Source of the DNA: Luteitalea sp. | GTDB taxonomy: Bacteria; Acidobacteriota; Vicinamibacteria; Vicinamibacterales; Vicinamibacteraceae | Assembly: GCA_009377495.1 (NCBI GenBank) | Contig: WHTZ01000010.1 | Coordinates: 549 to 64,548 of the forward strand | Direction: 5' to 3' | Length of the DNA stretch: 64,000 bases | Shown: positions 1 to 8,458 of the stretch, piece by piece | Numbering within the stretch: position 1 is the first letter of the stretch | Layout of the letters: the number at the start of each line of letters is the position of its first letter | Notes under the pieces: generated by a model | Databases searched by the model: none | Told to the model about the DNA's origin: nothing | What the model saw: the letters and a program-made list of their open reading frames with translations, nothing else | Translations under genes and position numbers: made by a program

Positions 1-505
1 CCGCCATGCCGGAGAACACGCGGTTCGACCGACGGAACTCTTCGAAATCGACCGGTCGGACGGGCAGGGTTGGGGACTCGGATCGAAGCTGCGGAACATA
101 CACCGACATTGCCACCAACTCGTCAGGGTTCGCGTAGGGCAGCGGCTTGAGAAGCGCAGCGTAGACGACGCTGAAGATCGCCGTGTTCGCCCCGATGCCC
201 AACGCAAGCGTGCAGATCGCCGCAAACGCGAAGCTCGGGCTCTTGCGCAAGCCGCGCAGCGCGAACCGCACATCCTGGGTGAACGAATCGAGCCAGGGCA
301 GGAGCTTCACGTCGCGGCTCTCCTCGCGCAGGTGCAATGGGCGGCCGAGTTGCCGAAGCGCGCGTGCTTCAGCGGCCTGCCGCGACAGCCCCTCGCGCAT
401 CAACGCCTCGGTCCGCTCCTCGACGTGGAACTGCAGCTCCTCGTCCAGGTCGCGCTCCACGCGCGCCGTGCGGAACACGTTCACGAGCCGTGAAATCCAC
501 GACAT
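1..505 (-). CDS. ADOP-family ABC permease, 5' part only (runs off left edge)
   Basis: The leftward reading frame opens with [20 protein letters not shown], the cytosolic start typical of acidobacterial duplicated orphan permeases (MacB/FtsX type, no ATPase domain). It continues through the [16 protein letters not shown] segment into a first membrane helix ([18 protein letters not shown]) and the beginning of the periplasmic MacB core domain. About 168 codons are visible and the rest lies outside the window. A Shine-Dalgarno AAAGGAAG precedes the ATG. The start resembles the four array ADOPs at 17-28 kb, but the [10 protein letters not shown] helix is closer to the solitary ADOP at 32.7 kb. 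Substrate unknown. Family assignment is firm from the motifs. Confidence 0.85.
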   Translation of the reverse strand, partial: MSWISRLVNVFRTARVERDLDEELQFHVEERTEALMREGLSRQAAEARALRQLGRPLHLREESRDVKLLPWLDSFTQDVRFALRGLRKSPSFAFAAICTLALGIGANTAIFSVVYAALLKPLPYANPDELVAMSVYVPQLRSESPTLPVRPVDFEEFRRSNRVFSGMA

Positions 506-507
506 GT

Positions 508-572
508 TGGCTTCCTTTCAGGGTCACGGGCCCCACGGGGGGCGCACCGTGAAGGGCATCGTGGCGAGGCAT
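508..572 (-). pseudogene. padR 5' stub upstream of ADOP
   Basis: Read leftward from an ATG at 572, the sequence gives [20 protein letters not shown]. This follows the start of the intact PadR at 28.4 kb ([17 protein letters not shown]) almost residue for residue. The winged-helix body is missing and the frame runs out of phase into the ADOP gene. It looks like the leftover beginning of a padR gene whose remainder was deleted, placing the permease directly behind the PadR promoter. The match is short, so this is inference supported by the shared promoter. Confidence 0.5.
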
Positions 573-576
573 ATAC

Positions 577-629
577 AAAGATGTCTTACTAAGGCGCCTC
601 TATGTTACCGCGGAAGCTCGACATGTCAA
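577..629 (-). promoter_or_regulatory. PadR-type promoter and operator for left-edge ADOP
   Basis: Reading leftward: -35 TTGACA (624-629), 16-base spacer, -10 TAACAT (602-607), then 13 bases further the near-dyad TAAGA-CA-TCTTT (577-588). The padR promoter at 28.4 kb has the same -35, the same 16-base spacing and the perfect dyad TAAGA-CA-TCTTA at almost the same distance. The shared core TAAGACATCTT is 11 bases long. Inferred to be bound by the PadR encoded at 28053-28385 or a close paralogue. Confidence 0.6.
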
Positions 630-810
630 GTCGAAGAAAAGGGGGACGATAGCCTGCGGCGGCTGCGCTGTGGTCTCCGTGGCGTGCGGCCTCACGCGGC
701 TCGCGCCCATAGTTCCTCTCGTCTAACTTTGGATAGATTGCGATTCCTCGAAAGTGTCGTAGCATGTGACGCGCGCAGTCTATGTGGACGAATCACAGAG
801 GACGCGACCA

Positions 811-1698
811 ATGTCTGTGAGAGCCTCCCGCGCTCTACTCGTGGCGCTTTCCGCAGCGTTCATCGCGGATCTGCTCGCTCTTCAGGTGGCGGAAAGCAGG
901 GCCAACTCGGGGTTCATTTACCGCCGGCTGGACAGAGTGCAAGCAAAGCCGTCGGACGTGAGCACCGTAACCTGCCGCTACAAGCCGCTGTTTGGAGAAG
1001 GCGATTCTGAGGCGAGCCTTGTCAAGGGCCTGGCGCGCTTCGGCGAGTTGATAGTCGATGCGGGTGGTGAGAGCGCTCGCGTGCAGTATCCAGACGAAGA
1101 ACAAGCCTACGTCGTGATGTCTGGCGAGGGAGTCCTGCGTTATGGCGAAGACGAGCGCTCGATTGCAGCCGCGGACTTTCTGTACCTGCCGCCGGGCGTA
1201 CAGCACAGCGTTTCGAATCCCGGGAGCAGACCGCTTCACATCATTGTCATGGGCTATCACATTCCCAAGGGCACCGAGCTCACAATTCCCGCCAAACTGC
1301 TGATCGCGAATACCAGCATGGCCAAGCAGCAGGTTCTGGACAATCACCCCGATTCGACCCGATATCGATTGTTGATGGGTGGAACCGATAGCAAACGTGA
1401 CGTGATCGCAGCGGGTCATGTGCTCACAAGCTTGTTCATTATGGACATCGAGCCGGGTGGCACCAACGACCCCCATCGCCATGCGACGGAGGAAGAGATT
1501 TATCTGGTCCTGGATGGGAAGGGTGACATGGTGGCCGGCGATGACCCGAATGGCCTCGAAGCACGTCATCCTGCGACAGCCGGCGACGCGTATTTCATCC
1601 GCCCGAACGTGACTGTCGGGTTCTACGCGGACGACAGCCCTGGAGCTGGAAATGGCCGCATCCTGGCCGTGCGCTCCACGTATCTCCCGACGCGCTAG
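811..1698 (+). CDS. Exported bicupin (double-stranded beta-helix) protein
   Basis: The 295-residue product begins with a basic-hydrophobic segment (MSVRASRALLVALSAAFIAD) that looks like a signal peptide or anchor. Two cupin barrels follow. The first spans about residues 75-145 and contains PPGVQHSV; the second spans about 195-285 and contains PHRHATEEEIYLVLDGKG, the classic His-rich metal-binding motif of cupins. The ATG at 811 was preferred over an in-frame start at 766 because it opens the signal peptide and has a GAGG upstream. Reaction unknown; bicupins include oxalate decarboxylases and sugar-binding or dioxygenase-like proteins. No operon partner is evident. Confidence 0.75.
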   Translation: MSVRASRALLVALSAAFIADLLALQVAESRANSGFIYRRLDRVQAKPSDVSTVTCRYKPLFGEGDSEASLVKGLARFGELIVDAGGESARVQYPDEEQAYVVMSGEGVLRYGEDERSIAAADFLYLPPGVQHSVSNPGSRPLHIIVMGYHIPKGTELTIPAKLLIANTSMAKQQVLDNHPDSTRYRLLMGGTDSKRDVIAAGHVLTSLFIMDIEPGGTNDPHRHATEEEIYLVLDGKGDMVAGDDPNGLEARHPATAGDAYFIRPNVTVGFYADDSPGAGNGRILAVRSTYLPTR

Positions 1699-1850
1699 AG
1701 GCGAAACTTGAACTGGAACGTGCTTACTCCAAGGAAAGGATCGCGAACGGGAGCCACCTCCACCATGAAGTCCCGCACGTCCACGTCGGACTCGATGCTG
1801 GCGCGTAGGCTGCTGATTCTTTGACCAATTCTTGACCCTTGTGCTATGGT
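1695..1850 (-). pseudogene. Possible 3' remnant of a leftward gene
   Basis: On the leftward strand, about 50 codons with coding-like G/C third positions run from a TTG near 1850 to a stop at 1695-1697 overlapping the bicupin stop. The peptide ends VRDPFLGVSTFQFKFRL, with alternating aromatic residues near the C-terminus as in outer-membrane barrels. I do not recognise a family and the frame is closed upstream, so it could be the tail of a deleted gene or chance. Confidence 0.25.
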
Positions 1851-1874
1851 CTCCCCTACCAAAGGTCAGACCTT
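1821..1874 (+). promoter_or_regulatory. Promoter with downstream palindromic operator
   Basis: A -35 TTGACC (1821-1826) and -10 TATGGT (1845-1850) are spaced 18 bases. A second TTGACC lies at 1832-1837, giving a direct repeat. A perfect palindrome AAGGTC-A-GACCTT (1862-1874) sits between the predicted transcription start and the GTG at 1878, a position suited to a repressor. Confidence 0.45.
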
Positions 1875-1877
1875 AAC

Positions 1878-2225
1878 GTGCGGCATACGTTGCGCAAGGT
1901 ACTGCTCGGGACGCTGGTGCTCATCATGCCCTTGAACGGGATGGGGATGATCTGTCTGGGGTCCCCACGGACCACGCCGGAGGCCTCGCAACAGGTCGGA
2001 GACTGCACCAAGATTTGCGCGAGGAAGCGGGCACCACAAGGTGGCGCAGGGTGTGTGCTGACGGGCACCGACTCCTCCCTCGCGTTCTTTGTGTTCGGCA
2101 TCGCCGTTTCCCCTTCAGAGACCCACGTCGCGTTGCTGACCGTCACGCGCCGGCTTCGGTTTGAACCGCCCGAGCTCTATCTGAATCCAGACTTGCTCCT
2201 GAGAACCCCGCCTCCGAAAGTCTGA
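1878..2225 (+). CDS. Small exported cysteine-containing protein, unknown function
   Basis: From a GTG at 1878 the product has 115 residues. The N-terminus (VRHTLRKVLLGTLVLIMPLN) is a plausible signal peptide or anchor. It is followed by three cysteines in CTKICARK and GAGCVLTG and a Pro-rich C-terminus with PPELYLNPDLLLRTPPPK. The GTG was chosen because it follows the predicted promoter at 1821-1850; an ATG at 1839 would lie inside the promoter. I do not recognise the family. It may precede the redox genes at 2.4-5.8 kb functionally, but the 233-base gap argues against a shared transcript. Confidence 0.5.
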   Translation: MRHTLRKVLLGTLVLIMPLNGMGMICLGSPRTTPEASQQVGDCTKICARKRAPQGGAGCVLTGTDSSLAFFVFGIAVSPSETHVALLTVTRRLRFEPPELYLNPDLLLRTPPPKV

Positions 2226-2458
2226 TTCGCCCTGCAGACCTCGCCTCGGGAAAGCCCCAATACACTGCCGCCGTAGCCGCCGGTAGCGGCCATCGTGCGA
2301 CGGTGAGAGGGAAACAAACGTCTCGCGCAGACCATCAGCTGCCAGGCGGGCTTGGGTGGCGTGTGCCACCGACCGTTTCGCGGGTCGTGTGTCTCGAAGC
2401 ATTCAACACGGCTCCAAACAATCGGAGCAGGAAGTATCAGGAAATGAGGAGGATAGTG

Positions 2459-3046
2459 ATGAAAACCGTAATCGCGCTCGTGACGCTCGTTTTCATTCTC
2501 GGCACACGGCCGAGTGTGGCGCAGTCGCAGGATATGGGCCTACAGGATGCGGGCGTCGGGATGTACACCGACTTGTCCGTCCTCCAGCAGGCATCCACAT
2601 TCACCATCAACCGGGAGATGGTGAGCTGTGGCGTCGGTACGCTGGTCCTTGATTCGCTGCTGGGCCTTCTACCGCTGGGCCTTGTTGATTCGCTGGGCGT
2701 CTTCGAGATGCTGATGTATTCGGTCAGCATTGACACCTATGAGGTCAGTCGGCTCACACCGCGGTCGATCATCGCAACGGGGAAGATGCGCTCGATCACT
2801 CGGCTGGCCGGCAACGTTCTGGAAGACACCGACGGCGTCGGTGTGCATCCGCCGCCTCACGACTTCATCGCGGTCGCTGAGGACTCGGACGTGGCGAAAA
2901 AGGACTGGTTTGCCGTGCATTTCACGACGCCTTTTTGGAAGCCCGGCAACCCGCTTTGCACGCCCTCCGAGCTCTTTCCAGGCATGTGTCGCTTTGGAGG
3001 AAACGTGTTCCTCGGGGAGGTGGCCGTCTCACCGACTCGCGACTAA
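2459..3046 (+). CDS. Secreted protein of unknown function
   Basis: The product has 195 residues with a clear signal peptide, MKTVIALVTLVFILGTRPSV, cleaved near AQSQD. It has a hydrophobic stretch (LLGLLPLGLVDSLGVFEMLM, about residues 70-90) and cysteines in the last third (NPLCTPSELFPGMCRFGG). A strong GAGGAGG ribosome site precedes ATG 2459. The cytochrome gene begins 52 bases downstream on the same strand, so this is probably the first gene of a three-gene unit with the di-heme protein and the beta-barrel. No family recognised. Confidence 0.6.
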   Translation: MKTVIALVTLVFILGTRPSVAQSQDMGLQDAGVGMYTDLSVLQQASTFTINREMVSCGVGTLVLDSLLGLLPLGLVDSLGVFEMLMYSVSIDTYEVSRLTPRSIIATGKMRSITRLAGNVLEDTDGVGVHPPPHDFIAVAEDSDVAKKDWFAVHFTTPFWKPGNPLCTPSELFPGMCRFGGNVFLGEVAVSPTRD

Positions 3047-3098
3047 CGCAATGGCATAGCTTGGTGAGGTTGAAAGCTGGCTATCCGTGGAGACACCC

Positions 3099-4712
3099 AT
3101 GACCCGCATTCGTCTTGTGGCCTGTCTCGCGCTTGCCGCCATAGTCGCCACGGCAACCGGTGTGGCCCAGACACCCATCGGCCGCGAGGTGGCCATCGCG
3201 CGCCATCTTCAGGACGACGAGGAGTTTGCCATGCCGCTCGCGCGGCTCATCCAGTTCGGCGAGCAGTTGTTTCGCGCTAACTGGACGATCCAGGAAGGGG
3301 CGGGCCGACCGCTCGTCAAGGGCACGGGCGCGCCGCTCGAGGACCCGAGCCGGCCGCTCGTCTTCCCCCGAAACTTCAACCGCGTGTCGGCGCCTGACGC
3401 CAACTCGTGCGCGGGGTGTCACAACGCGCCGTTCGGCGTCGCCGGCGGCGGCGGTGACATCGTGGCGAACGTGTTCGTGCTCGGGCAGCGCTTTGATTTC
3501 GCCAGCTTCGATACCAGCGATCCCACGGCCACGGGCAGCAGCGTGGACGAAAGTGGCACACAGACCACGCTTCAATCAATCGCCAACTCGCGCGCGACAC
3601 TTGGCATGTTCGGGGCAGGGTTCATCGAGATGCTCGCTCGGCAGATGTCGACCGATCTCCAGCGGATCCGAGACGCGACGCCGCCCGGCGGCCGGCAGCC
3701 GTTGGAATCGAAGGGCGTCAGCTTCGGTGTGATCGCCAGGACCGCTGAGGGCGCATGGGATGCCACCGGAGTCGAAGGGCTACCGGCCGCGAGCCTGGCG
3801 ACAACGGGACCGAACGACCCGCCAAGCCTTTTGATTCGGCCGTTTCACCAGGCTGGAAACGTCGTCTCTCTACGGCAGTTCACCGTGAATGCGTTCACCC
3901 ATCATCATGGGATCCAGGCGACCGAGCGCGTCGGACAGGACGTGGACCCGGACGGCGACGGGGTTGTGAACGAGCTCACGAGGGCTGACGTGACGGCAGC
4001 GACGATTTTCCAGGCGACGATGGCGGTGCCCGGTCGCGTGATCCCGCGCGACCGGGCCATCGAGGCGGCAATTATGCTCGGCGAGCAGCGCTTTGAGACG
4101 ATCGGCTGCGCCACGTGTCATCGGCCGAGCCTGCCGCTCGACAACGAGGGCTGGATCTTCACCGAGCCGAATCCGTTCAATCCGGACGATACGCTCCGTC
4201 TGGGCGAAGCCTCGACGCTCGCCGTCAACTTGACGGACCTCCGGCTCCCTCAGCCGCGCCTGCGGGCCGTACGGGGTGTCGTGCACGTGCCGGCGTATAC
4301 GGATCTCAAGCTCCATGATATCTGCGACGATCCGGACGACCCGAACATCGAGCCACTCGACATGAATCAACCGCACGGATCGCCTGGTTTCTTCGAGGGT
4401 AACCGCAAGTTTCTCACGCGCAAGCTGTGGGGCGTCGCCAATGAACCGCCCTATTTCCATCATGGCCAGTACACCACGCTCCGCGAGGCCGTGCTCGCGC
4501 ATGGTGGCGAGGCGGACGGCTCGCGGGCACTGTTCAAGACGCTGCCACCTGCCGAACAGGACGCGGTCATCGAGTTCCTCAAGAGCCTGCAGGTGCTCCC
4601 GCCCGGCACGCTATTCCCGGTCGTCGACGAGCACGGCTTGCCTCGCTACTGGCCGACGGAGCCCCTCGGTATTCGCGCGTCTCGACGACAAGATCACACC
4701 GGAAGCCCGTGA
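3099..4712 (+). CDS. Di-heme cytochrome, DUF1111-type di-heme oxidoreductase
   Basis: The 537-residue protein has a signal peptide (MTRIRLVACLALAAIVATAT) and two heme c attachment sites, CAGCH near residue 104 and CATCH near residue 337. This arrangement and the C-terminal FHHGQYTTLREAVLAHGGEA segment are typical of the periplasmic di-heme oxidoreductase family related to MauG and cytochrome c peroxidases. It would act in the periplasm; the electron donor and substrate cannot be read from sequence. The ATG at 3099 has GGAG seven bases upstream; a GTG at 3087 is the alternative. It sits between a secreted protein and an outer-membrane barrel. Confidence 0.85.
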   Translation: MTRIRLVACLALAAIVATATGVAQTPIGREVAIARHLQDDEEFAMPLARLIQFGEQLFRANWTIQEGAGRPLVKGTGAPLEDPSRPLVFPRNFNRVSAPDANSCAGCHNAPFGVAGGGGDIVANVFVLGQRFDFASFDTSDPTATGSSVDESGTQTTLQSIANSRATLGMFGAGFIEMLARQMSTDLQRIRDATPPGGRQPLESKGVSFGVIARTAEGAWDATGVEGLPAASLATTGPNDPPSLLIRPFHQAGNVVSLRQFTVNAFTHHHGIQATERVGQDVDPDGDGVVNELTRADVTAATIFQATMAVPGRVIPRDRAIEAAIMLGEQRFETIGCATCHRPSLPLDNEGWIFTEPNPFNPDDTLRLGEASTLAVNLTDLRLPQPRLRAVRGVVHVPAYTDLKLHDICDDPDDPNIEPLDMNQPHGSPGFFEGNRKFLTRKLWGVANEPPYFHHGQYTTLREAVLAHGGEADGSRALFKTLPPAEQDAVIEFLKSLQVLPPGTLFPVVDEHGLPRYWPTEPLGIRASRRQDHTGSP

Positions 4713-4773
4713 GGCGCGCCGCGGCATCGTCGACGCAGCAGTGCCAGCCGAGCTCCATCCAGGAGGCAGATTC

Positions 4774-5772
4774 ATGCGGAATGCGCTGCCGTTCGCTGTA
4801 GGGTTGGTCGTTTTGCTCTTTAGAGCTCCGCTTCTGTTCGCTCAGGGTGGCTGTGGGTCAGTCTGCATGCCCCTCGAGGCCATCGATCCAGAGCAGCCTC
4901 AGATGCGGAGAGACACGCTTCGCATGGTCACCACCACAGAGCATGCCGATTTCGATAACTTTCGCGAGGGCGGATCCAGTCTCACGAACGTGGGCGGGAA
5001 TGAGGCCGCCATCTCGAACATCACCACCTTCCTTGAGTATGGCGTGACTGATCGTTTTACGGCGTCGCTGATGGTCCCCTATGTGCACAAGGTCCAGACA
5101 ACCAGTCAATTCGGGAAACGAGTGGCGAGTGGCATCGGAGACCTTGCCGTGTTCGGCCGGTTCGAAGTGGTCAAGCCCGAACCGGGAATTGGACCTTCTC
5201 TCTCGCTCGGTCTCGGAGTGAAATTTCCCACAGGAGGCATTGAGGAACCTCGAACGGACCAGGCCCGCTTGCCGCCTGCGTTCCAGGTTGGCTCTGGCGG
5301 CTACGATGTGGTGCCGACTGTCTCCTACTATCACAGCTTTGGCAATTTGTCGTTTTTCGGAAGTTCGTTTCTGCGACTCCCGCTCAACGACAACAAGGTC
5401 GGCTATCGATTTGGTCGGGAGTTTCAAATTCATGTCGGGGGACAGTACCCCCTGCCATTCTGGGGAAGACGCCTGGAGCTGTTGGGGTCGATCGACGCGC
5501 TCAGTGCGAAACATGATACCGATTCTGAATTGATCCTGCCGGACCGATTGCGCGATGGAACAAAGGTTCTCAATACGGGCGGCCGTTTCATTGATCTGAC
5601 GCCTGGAATTCGAGTGCGTGCATGGAGAGATTTGGCTGTTCAAGCGCGGTTTTTCGTCCCCGTCATGGAAGACTGGAATGGGCTGCGCTCTCGCAACGTC
5701 GGCCAAGTGGCCCCGAACGTGACGATGCAGTTGAGTGTTGCTTACCAGCTTAACCTGGGTGGGTACAGGTAG
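4774..5772 (+). CDS. Outer-membrane beta-barrel protein (transporter-like)
   Basis: This 332-residue protein begins with MRNALPFAVGLVVLLFRAPL, a signal peptide, after an AGGAGGC ribosome site. The mature part shows alternating aromatic and hydrophobic strands separated by turns (LEYGVTDRFTASLMVPYV; DLAVFGRFEVVKPEPGIG; SLSLGLGVKFPTG) and ends in a strand-like SVAYQLNLGGYR. This pattern fits the transporter or porin-like barrels annotated as meta-pathway phenol degradation-like proteins. A longer in-frame extension back to 4441 overlaps the cytochrome gene and was rejected. It lies 61 bases after the cytochrome and is probably co-transcribed with it. Confidence 0.7.
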   Translation: MRNALPFAVGLVVLLFRAPLLFAQGGCGSVCMPLEAIDPEQPQMRRDTLRMVTTTEHADFDNFREGGSSLTNVGGNEAAISNITTFLEYGVTDRFTASLMVPYVHKVQTTSQFGKRVASGIGDLAVFGRFEVVKPEPGIGPSLSLGLGVKFPTGGIEEPRTDQARLPPAFQVGSGGYDVVPTVSYYHSFGNLSFFGSSFLRLPLNDNKVGYRFGREFQIHVGGQYPLPFWGRRLELLGSIDALSAKHDTDSELILPDRLRDGTKVLNTGGRFIDLTPGIRVRAWRDLAVQARFFVPVMEDWNGLRSRNVGQVAPNVTMQLSVAYQLNLGGYR

Positions 5773-5802
5773 AGAAGCTCCTCCTCAAACTACTCCCGCA
5801 GG

Positions 5803-5994
5803 GTGACGACGGATGACAGCGGCCTGTTCGCTGTCTCGCTGGTACCGCTCGAACGGTACAAGGTCGTGACACAGCTACCGTTCGAGTGGCGCCCAGAAGG
5901 CGATGCCCAGCAGGTGGACGAGGTCGCGCTCGAGACGAATGTGACGGAGATCGCGGCGTTGGTTCGGGAATTTCTCGGACGTGTGTACAACTGA
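5803..5994 (+). pseudogene. Possible remnant with carboxypeptidase-regulatory-like strand
   Basis: A 63-codon frame begins TTDDSGLFAVSLVPLERYKV, which resembles the beta-strand of the carboxypeptidase regulatory-like domain at the N-terminus of acidobacterial TonB-dependent receptors. It then runs into a non-matching tail and a stop. There is no good ribosome site. Probably a fragment rather than a working gene; weakly supported. Confidence 0.3.
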
Positions 5995-6052
5995 GGATCT
6001 ACAGCGAGCGGCATCGACAGCGGCTTTTTCTTGGGCCAGAAGGGAGCTTCGA

Positions 6053-6394
6053 ATGAGTGTAGATGCAGGACAGCCGGCGATCGCCCGCATCTGGCGCGGG
6101 CGCACGCCGCGGGAGCGCGCCGACGAATACGAGGCGTACAACTACGAGGTCGGCATCAAGCCGCTCATCGGCAAAGCATTGGGAGTGCAGACGTTTCGTG
6201 AGGATCGCGAGCATGACAGCGAGTTCATGACGATTTCGTACTGGGCGAGCGTCCATGCAATGAGTGCTTTCACGGGCGGAGATCCGATGCAGGTGCATCA
6301 CCTCGAGCGAGATGCGGACTTTTTGATTGAGCTACCCACACAGGTACAGATCCTACGGGTCCTCAAGACGCATGGTGTGACTGGCAGCGTGTGA
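6053..6394 (+). CDS. Antibiotic biosynthesis monooxygenase-like (ABM) domain protein
   Basis: A 113-residue protein preceded by AGAAGGGAG. The body follows the dimeric ferredoxin-like ABM pattern: IARIWRGRTPRERADEYEAY at the start, then FMTISYWASVHAMSAFTG, the usual strand-helix around the active pocket, and a C-terminal strand. Such small proteins act as monooxygenases, heme-degrading enzymes or stress proteins; which one cannot be told here. It faces the convergent efflux gene and has no obvious partner. Confidence 0.6.
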   Translation: MSVDAGQPAIARIWRGRTPRERADEYEAYNYEVGIKPLIGKALGVQTFREDREHDSEFMTISYWASVHAMSAFTGGDPMQVHHLERDADFLIELPTQVQILRVLKTHGVTGSV

Positions 6395-6457
6395 TGGAGG
6401 CGGAACTGCAAGCGCGTCTCGAGACTCGTGACCTTCTGGATGCAGTCTGTCGCACAC

Positions 6458-7993
6458 CTAGTCCGCTGCAGGCGTGGGCCCCCGTAGATCTCGAAGCATC
6501 CTCATGGTCAGGATGGCGGCGGCCACTGCCAGGACCGCGCTTATTGCGACCGCGACGACTACGCCATGGGTGAACGCTTCCCGCGCGGTCTCCAGTAGGG
6601 CGAGGCCTACGTGATGAGGCACGCGCCCAGCCACCGCCACCGCGCCGCCGAGCGTGTCCCCAGCAGTCTCCACCGCCTCGGCTGGCATGTCAGCTGGGAT
6701 GCCCGCCACGACCCGGCTGCGATAAATGGCGGTTACGAGGCTGCCCAAGACGGCGATGCCAAGCGCGCCGCCGAATTCGGTGCTGGTCTCTGAAAGCCCG
6801 GAGGCGATACCGGCCCGCTCGGGTGGAACGGTCCCGACGATGAGATCGGTTGCCATCGTGAACACGGGGGCGAGCCCGAGCGACAAAATGATGAATCCGG
6901 TTACTACGACCACGAGTCCGCGGGAGCTGTCGATCTGGGTCAGCACGAGGAAGCCAATGGCCGCGAAGGCGAACCCGCTCGCCATGACAGAGGCGACCCG
7001 CATCCGACCTGCAAATACTGGAGCGAGCATCGAGCCGGCGATAAACGCAATGCCTGAGGGGGCCGTCCACAGACCCGCTTGCAGGGGGCTCATCCCGAGC
7101 ACAAGCTGCAAGTACTGTGCGATGAAGAGAAACGTTCCGAAGGCGATGAAGAAGCCGAGGATATTGACAGCCAAGGATGCATTGAAGACGCCGGAGCGGA
7201 ACAACGAGAGATCGATGAACGGTTCCTTCAACGTTTGTTGCCGGCGCAAGAAGACTGCGCCAATGACCAGTCCCGCCACGATGCTTAGGGTCGGCAGAAC
7301 GACTTCACTGTTCTCGGCAAGCTTCTTGATCCCATAGATCACGGCGAGGACGGCCATGAGGGACAGCGCCGCGCTGATCAGATCCATCCGCCCCGCCTTG
7401 GGATCACGAAATTCCGGTAAGAGGATCGGCCCAAGCGCCAGCAACAGGATCATCACCGGCACGTTCAGCAGGAACACGGAGCCCCACCAGAAGTACTCGA
7501 GCAACAGTCCGCCGAGCAGCGGGCCGATTGCACCGCCCGCCGAGAAGCTGGCAATCCAGACGCCGATCGCAAATCTCCGCTGCTGCGAATCGAGGAACAT
7601 GTTGCGGATCAAGGACAGCGTTGACGGTGCAAGGGTCGCCGCGGCGACACCGAGGAGCGCGCGAGCGACGATCAGCATCTCGGCGCTGCTGGAGAACGCC
7701 GCGAGGACAGAGGCGAAGCCGAACGCCGCGGCGCCGACCAAGAGCAACAGCCGGCGGCCGATCCGGTCGCCTAGCGTCCCCATCGTGATCAGCGAGCCGG
7801 CGATCAGGAATCCGTAGATATCGACGATCCACAACAGTTGAGCGCCGCTGGGCTCGAGGTCCGCGCTCAGGTGCGGGACTGCCAGGTTCAAAACGGTCAG
7901 GTCCATTGAATAGAGCAGGCACGGGAGAGCAATCACCGCAAGCCCGGCCCACTCTCGCGGCCCTGCGCGCACGGCGTCACGCGTGGTGTTCAT
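6458..7993 (-). CDS. MFS drug-efflux transporter, DHA2 (14-helix) family
   Basis: A 511-residue inner-membrane protein with about 14 hydrophobic helices. The loop after helix 2 carries the MFS motif GDRIGRRLLLLVG and the first helix has the DHA2 signature LDLTVLN-like MDLTVLNLAVPHLS, as in QacA and SmvA proton antiporters for cationic compounds. It is the third gene of a leftward operon (ArsR, AHSA1-like, transporter) and starts six bases after the AHSA1-like stop. Substrate unknown; the ArsR partner suggests a stress-inducible pump. Confidence 0.85.
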   Translation of the reverse strand: MNTTRDAVRAGPREWAGLAVIALPCLLYSMDLTVLNLAVPHLSADLEPSGAQLLWIVDIYGFLIAGSLITMGTLGDRIGRRLLLLVGAAAFGFASVLAAFSSSAEMLIVARALLGVAAATLAPSTLSLIRNMFLDSQQRRFAIGVWIASFSAGGAIGPLLGGLLLEYFWWGSVFLLNVPVMILLLALGPILLPEFRDPKAGRMDLISAALSLMAVLAVIYGIKKLAENSEVVLPTLSIVAGLVIGAVFLRRQQTLKEPFIDLSLFRSGVFNASLAVNILGFFIAFGTFLFIAQYLQLVLGMSPLQAGLWTAPSGIAFIAGSMLAPVFAGRMRVASVMASGFAFAAIGFLVLTQIDSSRGLVVVVTGFIILSLGLAPVFTMATDLIVGTVPPERAGIASGLSETSTEFGGALGIAVLGSLVTAIYRSRVVAGIPADMPAEAVETAGDTLGGAVAVAGRVPHHVGLALLETAREAFTHGVVVAVAISAVLAVAAAILTMRMLRDLRGPTPAAD

Positions 7994-7999
7994 GGCCGG

Positions 8000-8458
8000 T
8001 CAACGCGCCAGATGGCGCTCGAGCTTATGGAAGCACTCCTTCCAGCCCTCGGCATTACCGTCGCGCGTGGCGGCGGAATCGAAGCCGGTCTGATGAAAGG
8101 TCACTTCCGTTTTCGCTCCCTTTTGGGCAAAGGTCACCGTCACCACAGTGCTCGCACGCGAGTGGCCACTGCCGTCCTCTTGCATCAGGCTGAAGACCAA
8201 TCGCTCCGGATGCACGACCTCGTGGAACTCACCGTGTTCCAGGTACGTCACGCCGCTGTCCGACCGATATTCGACGCGCCAGCGACCCCCAGGGCGCGCG
8301 TCGATCTCGCAGACAGTGACCGCGAACCCGTCTGGTGCGAACCAGGTTCTGACGTGATCCGGCTCGACCCAATTTCGGAAGACGCGCTCGCGGGGTGCCT
8401 CGAAGATGTGAACCATGGTGAGATCGTGAGGGGCGCCAGCTCGTGAGTCGTCGGTCAT
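8000..8458 (-). CDS. AHSA1/SRPBCC-family protein
   Basis: 152 residues with the START-like helix-grip fold pattern of the activator of Hsp90 ATPase homologue family: FEAPRERVFRNWVEPDHVRT, WFAPDGF, DARPGGRWRV, and a C-terminal helix GWKECFHKLERHLAR. These small hydrophobic-ligand proteins are very commonly encoded beside ArsR regulators, as here. The start codon overlaps the ArsR stop by four bases (ATGA), so the two are translationally coupled. A specific ligand cannot be inferred. Confidence 0.85.
   Translation of the reverse strand: MTDDSRAGAPHDLTMVHIFEAPRERVFRNWVEPDHVRTWFAPDGFAVTVCEIDARPGGRWRVEYRSDSGVTYLEHGEFHEVVHPERLVFSLMQEDGSGHSRASTVVTVTFAQKGAKTEVTFHQTGFDSAATRDGNAEGWKECFHKLERHLAR

Noticed and set aside
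835..1569. Long leftward reading frame (244 codons) opposite the bicupin gene
   Set aside because: It mirrors the bicupin codons, has no domain or ribosome site, and the forward gene has clear cupin motifs.
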